From Desulfopila sp. IMCC35008 (GTDB lineage: Bacteria; Desulfobacterota; Desulfobulbia; Desulfobulbales; Desulfocapsaceae): a DNA stretch of 64,000 nucleotides. The translations under genes and the position numbers were made by a program. The number at the start of each line of letters is the position of its first letter. Within the stretch, counting starts at the first letter, position 1. The notes below the pieces were generated by a model, which made no database searches, was not told the origin of the DNA, and worked only from the letters and a program-made list of their open reading frames with translations. The stretch lies in the NCBI RefSeq assembly GCF_010646885.2, contig NZ_CP050700.1, positions 1,495,501 through 1,559,500 on the forward strand. The letters run 5' to 3'. Below are positions 53,974-62,335 of this stretch, one piece after another.

Positions 53974-55575
53974 TTATTCCAGCCTTTCAAAGTGCTCGAT
54001 GATATTGTAGGAGTGGCTGCTGATACGTTCAAGATCTCGCAGTATTCCTGGGTAAAAAGAATCTGTTGCCCATTCTTCTCGTTCATTCGCATGCCATAGA
54101 ATAAATTTTCTTCGCAGCTCCAGTTTGAGCATGCTGGCCTGGGTTTCAATGTCCGTTATATCTGTATGTACAACCTTTCTGGCACGCTTCATTGTCTGCA
54201 GGGCCGTATCGCATGTGAGAACTGCAGTATCGAAAATGTTTCTGAGATCCTTCTGCGCTTTTTGGGAAAATACGATCTCGGGCTGATCGGCATATATAAC
54301 CATATTTTCTGCAAGGTCCGCGATGCGTTCGAGGTCCGTATGCGAGTGTATGAGAGCTCTTTTGAGGCAAATGTCCTTATCGGTAAGCAGCATATTACTG
54401 ATGCTATTTCCGTATGCGATAAGAGCACTGTTCATTGCGTTTATAACCCTCTCATTCTCCCTTACTGCCTTGCCGGCGTCGGCATCCCCCTCAAAAAAGG
54501 CCTTGCCGGCAAGCTTGAGCGTTTCGTAGACTATTGAAAACATCTTCAGAGTTTCTTCCTCTATCCTTGAAAGTGCAAGTGCAGGAACGTTGAGGATGCG
54601 CTTATCAAGACTGGTCATTATATCCGGCACTTTCTGATCCTCTCCAGGGATGATTATTTTTAACAGTTTTATTAAAAAGCCTGTGAACGGAAGCAGCAAA
54701 AAGCTCACAGCCACATTGAATACAGTATGACTGTTGGCCAGTTGCCGGGGAACTGTCTCAGCGGACATAGCTATAATATTGCTGAATGGTGTGAGGAGGG
54801 GAAAGATCATTACAGCACCAAGCATGTTGATCATGAACTGCGCCAAGCCAGTTCGTCTGGCTGAAATGGAAGTACCTATGGTCGCTATTAGTTCGAGGAC
54901 GCATGTACCGAGATTGGCTCCAACAATAAGCGCTATGCCGGAGGGGAGGTCGATAACGCCCTCCATGCTCATGGCAATAACCAGGCTGGTAGTAGCTGAA
55001 CTGCTGCTGGTAATGGCAGTAAAGACTGCTCCAATGATGATCCCGTATAAAGGAAAACTGCCGAACTGGCTCATCATGTTCAGGATTGCAGGGAACTCCC
55101 TCAATGGTCTGGCACCATCAGTCATGGTATTCATCGCAAAAAATACAAGCCCAAGACACAATAGAATTTCCCCCAAATCCCTGGCCTTCTCATGACGATG
55201 GAATAAGCTATGTACAACAAAGCCGCTAATGATGAGAGGAAAATGAAAAAGAGATACTTTAAAGGCGACAATCTGGGCAGTCATTGTTGTGCCGATTTCA
55301 GATCCAAGAATGACATAGACAGCTTGATTCAGTCTCATAATCCCTGCGTTTACCAACCCCAAAAGCAGAAGTACAGTGACACTTGAACTCTGAACAAGGA
55401 AAGTTGTCACTGCCCCGGCAGCCATGCCGGTAAGAGGATTAGCGGTTGCCTTTTCGAGGATTATTTTCAACCGGAAGCCCGCGCTTCGTTTCATGGTATC
55501 ACTCAGCATTCTGATACTGAACATGAAGATGACAAGACCACCGAGGATTTTGAAGGCAATAATTGCTGTACCCAT
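53974..55575 (-). CDS. Na+/phosphate cotransporter family protein with C-terminal PhoU domain
   Basis: A 533-aa inner-membrane protein. I choose ATG 55575; the longer frame from TTG 55713 adds a polar leader and only overlaps lon. The transporter half has two inverted repeats with signature QSSS (TFLVQSSSVTVLLLLG) and TSSSSATTSLVIAM, and GANLGTCVLELIATIG. The C-terminal PhoU-like helical domain (about 320-533) contains MFSIVYETLKLAGKAFFEGD and ALIHSHTDLERIADLAENM. It resembles NptA/YjbB-type phosphate transporters, possibly exporters. The stress context may reflect phosphate or polyphosphate handling. Confidence 0.92.
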   Translation of the reverse strand: MGTAIIAFKILGGLVIFMFSIRMLSDTMKRSAGFRLKIILEKATANPLTGMAAGAVTTFLVQSSSVTVLLLLGLVNAGIMRLNQAVYVILGSEIGTTMTAQIVAFKVSLFHFPLIISGFVVHSLFHRHEKARDLGEILLCLGLVFFAMNTMTDGARPLREFPAILNMMSQFGSFPLYGIIIGAVFTAITSSSSATTSLVIAMSMEGVIDLPSGIALIVGANLGTCVLELIATIGTSISARRTGLAQFMINMLGAVMIFPLLTPFSNIIAMSAETVPRQLANSHTVFNVAVSFLLLPFTGFLIKLLKIIIPGEDQKVPDIMTSLDKRILNVPALALSRIEEETLKMFSIVYETLKLAGKAFFEGDADAGKAVRENERVINAMNSALIAYGNSISNMLLTDKDICLKRALIHSHTDLERIADLAENMVIYADQPEIVFSQKAQKDLRNIFDTAVLTCDTALQTMKRARKVVHTDITDIETQASMLKLELRRKFILWHANEREEWATDSFYPGILRDLERISSHSYNIIEHFERLE

Positions 55576-55709
55576 ACTCTGCTCTCTCTTCAGATCGGTT
55601 AACAGGGAAGCGGGTCGATCTCCATCAGGCTCTGCTGGCTGAACAGTTGAGAGCCTAAACGGTTGTCCGGGGTTGATGTTATAGGATTGACAACAACCTT
55701 CGTGTCTAA

Positions 55710-58134
55710 TCAATCAGCATAGGCGACAGCGAGAACGTCTTCAAAGTAGTCAACAAAATGTGTTGAGAGGCCCTCCTTGATATATTCAGGCAGATCGGCG
55801 AAATCCTTCTCATTATCCTTGGGGAAAATAAGCTCCATTACACCAATTCGACGAGCCGCAATAACCTTTTCCCGTATGCCTCCAACGGGCAATACCTTGC
55901 CTGTCAGGGTCAATTCTCCTGTCATCGCCAGTCCGGGACGGACAGGCTTGACAACAGCCAGGGAATGCAGGGCCAAGGCCATTGTGATGCCTGCAGAAGG
56001 GCCGTCCTTCGGCGTGGCCCCTGCTGGAACGTGCAGATGGATAAAACGGTCGGCAAAGAATGACTCCTTTCCAGCGGTATTGTCGATAAGCGAGTGGATA
56101 AATGAGTAGGCAATCTCCGCTGATTCCTTCATGATATCGCCTAATTGTCCAGTCTGTTTAAAGCCACCGCCTTTTTTTAAGATCGACGAGGCCTCGACGT
56201 AGAGTGTTGCACCTCCATACTGAGTCCATGCCAAGCCTAAGGCTACCCCGGGAATAGCCCGTTCATATAATTCTTCAGAAAGATACGTGGGTTTGCCGAG
56301 AAATATTTCAACACTTTCTTCATCGATTTGAAAGTTCACTCCTTCGCCCTCAGCCTGTTTCAGATTAACCTGGCGCATAATCTTTTTGATCTGATTCTCT
56401 AAGTTGCGCACTCCAGCCTCTCTGGCGTAACTGTCGATGATTTTCAGCAATGCGGTATCCTCAATTACCACTTCGTCTGCCATCAAACCGTGCTCTTCAA
56501 GCTGGCGCGGGATCAGGTATTTTTGGGCAATTTCCATTTTCTCCTTAAGGATGTAGCCGGGAAGCTTGATCACCTCCATCCGGTCAAGCAAAGGGCGGGG
56601 AATGGTGTCAAGCTGGTTTGCTGTGGTCATAAAGAGAATTCTGGAGAGATCGTACCGAACATCAAGGTAATGATCGAGGAATTCCCTGTTCTGTTCAGGG
56701 TCAAGGACTTCAAGAAGTGCTGAGGCAGGATCACCGCGAAAACTCGTCCCGATTTTATCGATTTCATCCAGCATAATCACTGGATTTGACGTGCCGGTAC
56801 GCTTCAGGCTTTGGATAATTTTGCCAGGCATAGCGCCAATATAGGTCCGTCTATGCCCCTTGATTTCCGCCTCATCGACCATGCCGCCCAGAGAAAAACG
56901 GAAGAATTCTCGGTTCAGGGCAGAAGCGACTGATTTCCCGATTGAAGTTTTCCCAACCCCAGGTGGCCCTACCAGGCAGATGATGGTCCCTGATATTCTC
57001 CCTCTCTTTATGATTGTGCTGATTATTTCCAAAATGAGCTTTTTGACCTCTTCAAGGCCGTAATGATCGTTATCAAGAATGGTTCTGGCTTTATGTATGT
57101 CCTAGGTTGTCGTCCGAGAAAATACCCCAGGGCAGCTCTGTCAGGGTATTCAGGTAGCCCCTGGTCACATGGAACTCCGCAGAACTGGTTTCCAGAACCT
57201 GCAGTTTCTCCAACTCCTCCTGAATAACTTTGGCAGCCTCGCTGCTCAACGCCAGGTTCTTTATTCTATTTTCGATTTTTTCAATCTCAGAGGCCTTGTC
57301 ATCCTTTTCCATGCCCAGCTCTTTCTTGATGACCCGCAGCTGTTCGCGCAAAAAGAATTCGCGCTGATGCTTGGACATCTTCTCCTGGATCTGACGTTGG
57401 ATATCTTCCTGTAAATGAGTGAGTTCAATCTCCTCCTGAAGCAATATAAGGAGTTTTTCGCCCCTTTTTAAAAGGTCGAAAGTCTCTAGGAGATCCTGTA
57501 GCTTATCTGAATCTGCAGAAATTACAGATGCTATGAGGTCCATCAGGGTTCCCGGTTTTTCAAGCGAAATTGACGAAGAGAGGAGCTTTAACTGTTCGTG
57601 AAAGATCGAATTGGTTTTTAACAGTTCTTTGACAGAAGAAATGATGGACAATGCATAGGACTTCAGCTCATCCGAAGGCTTGACAAGCTGATCAGGATGA
57701 TACTCCACCTCCCAAGTGAGCAGGGGAGATTGGCGGGCTGTACGTATGTATGAAAAACGTTGTATTCCCTGAGCTAAAACATTGACTACCGCTTCTTCAA
57801 ACTGAACAACTTTATAGATTTTAAGAACTGTACCCACTTTGTAGAGTTCGGAATGGAAAAAGTTTTTTTTGTCTTCTTCTTTTACCATGACCATGCCGAA
57901 GTAGCCGTTAAGCTCCTCAACGCTCGTTCGGATGAGATCTATGAATTTTTGTCCTGAAAATGGGATTGGTTGGAGCACCCCTGGAAAAACCGGACCAGAT
58001 GTCGCAGGCGCAATGAGTATCTGGTTTGGGATTACATCAGATACCAAAACCAGGTCGTCGGAAACTGTCTCATCGCCGGTGTACTCAGCTGAAGAATTGT
58101 CAGTATTGGAAGAAAAATAATTGCTGTATATCAC
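55710..58134 (-). pseudogene. lon: ATP-dependent protease Lon, split by a +1 frameshift
   Basis: The N-terminal part (GTG 58134 to TAA 57091; substrate-binding and coiled-coil region: QREFFLREQLRVIKKELGME) runs to LTELPWGIFSDDNL. In another frame the protein continues DIHKARTILDNDHYGLEEVK, the AAA+ core (Walker A GPPGVGKTS, Walker B VIMLDEIDKIG) and the protease domain (Ser in PKDGPSAGIT, Lys in TGKVLPVGGIREK) to TGA 55710. Joining needs removal of one base at about 57102-57106. The intact product would be about 800 aa, normal for Lon. All catalytic residues are intact, so the lesion is recent, a sequence error, or a recoding site. No slippery heptamer is obvious. Confidence 0.9.
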
Positions 58135-58208
58135 GTTCTACCCCTCCCACTCATGTTTGATTGAAAGGATGCATTATCCCAAGGGGCTCTCACAACAAAG
58201 GTGGCGAC

Positions 58209-58499
58209 TTAAGACTTCAGGCTTTTTGGAACCGAGACTACATGGTCCCCCCCCTCAACACCCGTAATCTCGATCTTTTGCTCATCCGTGTCTTCCGGGG
58301 GTGAGCGAATCCTCTGAAAAGATCCGTATGAGCGCTCTATAAAATAATAGTACTTTTATCTGTGCAGCTTCATCCATAGGGTGCAGAGAACCTTCAATTT
58401 GGCTGGCGGAAAACTCGGGGTGCGCAATGAAAACGGCTGGTTCTCTGTTCTTTTCTTCATCTGTACACCAGTTTCAAGGTACCATTGTTTGATATTCAT
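58209..58499 (-). pseudogene. Decayed duplicate of hsp20
   Basis: The minus-strand frame starts MNIKQWYLETGVQMKK, like the paralogue's MDIKKLAPWNWFKDEEE. It reaches a TAA, then continues in the same frame YYYFIERSYGSFQRIRSPPE and EQKIEITGVEGGDHV, matching YYCMERSYGSFQRILSLPD and KKIEIKGVEE of the intact Hsp20 at 50661-51230. Most of the alpha-crystallin domain is deleted. It lies immediately upstream of lon. Confidence 0.88.
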
Positions 58500-60887
58500 A
58501 TTTCTCACTCCTTGATGAGCATGCGGTGCTTGTCATAGGGGAGACGATTTTGATGATACCATCCTGATTCGGATATATAATCATATCAATCTGTCCTGTT
58601 CCGGAGATCTAGAGACCACTGCCATGGAGGTTGTTACTAATACTCACCCAGGCCAAAATGTTCATGCATACATAACATCTATCGTGAGTCATTTTATTAT
58701 CTCAAAAGTGGGAGGCAATGTCAGTTAAAAGTTGGGGACGAATTGATTTTTATTACGTATGACAAATATACTTCTTGTTCTCAATTTCAGTAGTTCGCCT
58801 TTTCGAGACTTTCCTTTAGAGTTCTTTCACACCACAGTTTTCCTTAAGGGGACTCTCCATTGTTATCTCTTCATCAGGTGGAGTCATTCTCTCCTTTTTG
58901 CAATTCCTGGATGGATTACGGGTAAATATCTGAATTACCCTACTAATAATTTAAATATTATATCTAAAGTTTTCTGGTCAATATCATCAAAGTATGTGAC
59001 CATTTATTTTGCTTTATCAGCAAACATATTGTCTTTAGGGTCTGTTTTGGTGTCATCATCTCCTTTCAATAACTTGACTACATCTTTGCGAATCAAATTC
59101 GGTTGAATACGTTTCTTATTGGTGTCATCTTCAAATACATCGTCATCAAATCTTGTTGGTCCGTATAGTGTACCCCAGGAAGTCGCTAGCTGGGACACAT
59201 ATGTACTGAGACGTTGGTCTTTGTAAATTGCGATAAAAAGATTAATGGTGCGTTGAGTAAATCATGAATATTTAACAATTTTTAGGTAGCTAGATGTTCT
59301 TGGTCCTTGCAATACAAATATCCAACTTCAACAATGCTATCAATAAACTAGTTCCAACTCAGATTTTTTTAAAGGCGAAAAATTTATCTCAGTCAGTTCA
59401 TTATCATGATTTATGAATTCATTTTCAAATCTTTGCTAAAACTTAATGCTACTATCTTATTATTCAACAAGTTTATGTGTTAGTTTTTGTTGAACGTTAT
59501 TTTGATTCTTGACTCTTGGAGGTGTGAAATAATGTCATATTTACTTATTGCTAAAATTTTAATACACTATGTAAGTAACAATGCAAGGCCATAATATTAA
59601 TATCCTAATTTGAAATATATATACTATGTATTGTTAATGTTAGGTATCGCTCTTAGTGTATATACATTTATGATAGAGCACTTAATAGTATTTATAAGTT
59701 AAAATAAAGGAAGCATGTAGAATAGTATTGTTAGAAAATGCAATAAGCATATATAAGATAAAATATAAAATTACTAATAACATAAAAAATAGAAAGTAAC
59801 ATTCCTAAAACGCACATTACGTGCACATATATGCCTGTATATGGGTGTAATAGGGATTCTGTGTCGTTTCTAAAAGCTGTATTGATTCAGTAGGACTCCA
59901 ATTGCGTTTACACAGTAAGGTGCTCTCACTGCTCGCCTATGATACGGGTTAAATATATTTAAAAGCACATTGTAGAAACTAAAATTCAAAGATAAGGGCA
60001 AAGAAAATGCAAAGAAAGTAAATTTAACTTAATAGATTGGTAAATACATATTAGAGATGTTTTATGAACTAATTGTAAGCTCAATAATCAACGTGATTGG
60101 TTACAATATTTTTTAATCAAGACAGTTTTAAAATATTAAATTGTTCATTCTTGAGTCCAAAAAAGTCAAATGCTAGAAAGGCAGAATTGAGAAAAATGTA
60201 TTGTATTTCACTCATTCTGAAGACTGCGACATAAAACGAATTATCAATATGTTTCAGGGTATTATTGATGTGAAAAAATACTTTATTGCTATGAGGGAAT
60301 ATTTTAAATAATATTAATTGATACATTCTGTTATTAAATATTAAATGATTTTGCTTTGTGTAAGGGGAGAGTGTTGTTTGTGAGTTAATAATTCTATTAT
60401 TTTAGAGTCATTATTATGTAGAGAAATTACGCGGAAAGTATTTGGCGTTTGTATACAATCAATCTTAGTTGCTATGTCTTCACAGTTCCAAAATAATAAT
60501 ATTGAATATTTAATCTCTCACTATGGATAGGGATCAATATATTGAAATATATTGAAGGTATGTTTGTAATAAACGATAGGAGAAGAGAGAAAAAGATATA
60601 GAAATGCGGTTCCAAAGATATTTCATGCTATGTGTAGCTGCTCGTAATTAATAAAAACAACTCTTAAACTTATCTTAATTTTTTTTCCAAATACTTGACT
60701 TTGTGCAGAGGAATATTTGTACTACGTAAAATATGACATGTAAATATGTTTGGTATTTGTTCGCAGATGTGGCTATGTGAAATAATGTTAGCAATAGAGA
60801 ATGCGTGTTCTCTATTGAGCTAATTATTGTTCAAAAATAGTGATAAGCAGTATAATTTATGAATATATTGCTACCATATTGAACATT
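58500..60887. other. AT-rich, nearly gene-free region
   Basis: About 2.4 kb with markedly lower GC than the flanks and long runs without codon structure. The only coding-like traces are minus-strand fragments: 59004-59261 (listed separately), 59340-59435 (RFENEFINHDNELTEINFSP, ending LVY) and perhaps 60117-60326 (aromatic-rich). No RNA gene, transposase or repeat array was recognised. Probably decayed or acquired DNA. Confidence 0.5.
59004..59261 (-). pseudogene. C-terminal fragment of an unrecognised protein
   Basis: An open frame of 85 codons beginning right after a TGA, with natural protein composition: TINLFIAIYKDQRLSTYVSQ, LATSWGTLYGPTRFDDDVFE, and a charged tail ending ADKAK. It has no ATG start or ribosome site near the first codons (a GTG at 59198 is possible). 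I recognise no family. The second fragment 59340-59435 may belong to the same decayed locus. Confidence 0.4.
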
Positions 60888-61070
60888 TTAACGACCAATA
60901 AACTTTGCTGCCATAATTTCCACATTGCCAAACTATATATTTAGGTCAAGGTCAGCCTGAGAAACCTTTTTTCTCAATTTAGAAATTTTAGCTGGACCAG
61001 CGTTATACGAAACAAAAGCGAAAAGCGTGCGATTTAGAGTTGTGATGTCTGGTTCATTAAAAATTATTAT
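60888..61070 (-). pseudogene. Lytic transglycosylase (SLT/MltF-like) C-terminal remnant
   Basis: The minus strand encodes IFNEPDITTLNRTLFAFVSY then NAGPAKISKLRKK, the SYNAGP active-site-proximal motif of SLT-domain transglycosylases, followed by a TAG where Trp of the usual WFGNVE is expected, and then FGNVEIMAAKFIGR in the same frame. Upstream parts of the domain are missing or out of frame. Inactivated. Confidence 0.78.
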
Positions 61071-61348
61071 TGGTAGTGCCAATTTACAATATTGAGACTG
61101 CACGATTCTGTAATGGCAGCAGTCACGGCAATCCCCCCCATATCCGAAATTTCTCAACTGAACCCACTTTCTCTTTTTCAGTAGGTTGTCAGACCTGAAG
61201 AGATCGAACGATTGATCGACAATCAAAAGTGGTTACAGTTACATTTTTATGGTTCATTGACCGACTTTTAGCTGTCGAAGTAATGAACTGAGCTACACCG
61301 TTGATTTATCTGAATTCACAGAGTTAATCACACTCAAATGGAGATATC
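61071..61348. other. Spacer before the GST-like gene; no gene seen
   Basis: About 280 bases. The frame at 60933-61226 on the minus strand is only the extension of the transglycosylase remnant through non-homologous sequence. Confidence 0.4.
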
Positions 61349-61960
61349 ATGTACACAATTTATACCATTCCCGGCTCTTGTTCCTCTGGTATTGTCGTCC
61401 TGCTTGAGAAACTGCAACTTGAATACACACCGGTTAGACGTGAAGACGTATCAAATTATTCTGAGCTAGTGCCAACTAACCAGGTACCTGCATTGAAATT
61501 ACCCGATGGTCAGATTATTACAGAGGGGGCTGCGATTGTTCTCTACCTGCTTGAGAAACACAATTCACCAATGATACCTACCGACCTTGCCCAAAAAGCC
61601 GAATTTCTCAGGTGGTTAATGTTTGACTATGCGACGCTGCATCCTGCCTATGGTAAAATGTTTACTATTATGTACAGAGTAAACATGGATGAAAATGAGA
61701 AAGTCAGCGTATTAAAACAATTAGCTCCATCTGTCTCCAGTTTATGGGCAATTCTCGATAAAGAATTGGAAAAAAAACAATTCATCACGGGCGATCAACC
61801 AACAATTGTAGACTATCTGGCGACTATTTACTCAAGTTGGGGGAAGAATTTTCAAGATATCGATATTACATTTGGAAAAAATGTGGAGCGACTCATTAAG
61901 CAGGTATCCAATCTCCATGAGTTTCAGGCCGGTTATAAGAAAGAGAATATTGATTTTTGA
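61349..61960 (+). CDS. Glutathione S-transferase-like protein
   Basis: A 203-aa two-domain protein. The thioredoxin-like N-terminal domain has TIPGSCSSGIVVLLEKLQLE (possible catalytic Ser/Cys after the first strand), the cis-Pro segment NQVPALKLPDG and the glutathione-site TEGAAIVLYLLE. The helical C-terminal domain has the capping region QFITGDQPTIVDYLATIY. Ribosome site GGAG precedes ATG. In anaerobes, which often lack glutathione, such proteins may use another thiol or serve a structural role; the substrate is unknown. Confidence 0.9.
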   Translation: MYTIYTIPGSCSSGIVVLLEKLQLEYTPVRREDVSNYSELVPTNQVPALKLPDGQIITEGAAIVLYLLEKHNSPMIPTDLAQKAEFLRWLMFDYATLHPAYGKMFTIMYRVNMDENEKVSVLKQLAPSVSSLWAILDKELEKKQFITGDQPTIVDYLATIYSSWGKNFQDIDITFGKNVERLIKQVSNLHEFQAGYKKENIDF

Positions 61961-61992
61961 AAGGCTGTGTGAAGCAAATTAGCAGATATAAA

Positions 61993-62030
61993 ACCACTCT
62001 GGCCTTCAGCAACCAGAGTGGTCTTTTATA
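61993..62030 (+). terminator. Intrinsic terminator of the GST-like gene
   Basis: A 10-bp perfect stem ACCACTCTGG/CCAGAGTGGT with a 10-base loop, followed by CTTTTAT, 32 bases after the stop codon. Confidence 0.9.
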
Positions 62031-62335
62031 GTACATCAATAATGTTGATAGTTTCGGAACTATCCCAATAGCATTTAGTATTCAGGTCTATTACTCATAT
62101 AGACTGAGGTGGATCGAAACACTGTACGGGTAGGTGGTCTTATAAGGGCGGGGACTGCTCTTCGCCCTTTAGAGCACAGGAACAATCTAATCCTAACAAG
62201 TATGTTGATTTTCAAATATTGGCAATGGTAAGCTGAAGATCTTAAGTCTATTTGAGAATACTCAGCAAAAGCCGATACTTCATCTAAGAAATCCAGTCAG
62301 GTCCTTTTAATTGAAAAAAGAGGGGGAAGACGGGC
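62031..62335. other. Spacer with a GC-rich hairpin; no gene seen
   Basis: About 300 bases. A hairpin AAGGGCG/CGCCCTT at about 62144-62169 is followed by TAGAGC. The promoter of the amidohydrolase gene is presumed here. Confidence 0.4.

Noticed and set aside
60117..60326. 69-codon minus-strand frame in the AT-rich desert
   Set aside because: Aromatic-rich and AT-driven, with no ribosome site or recognised family; not strong enough to call.
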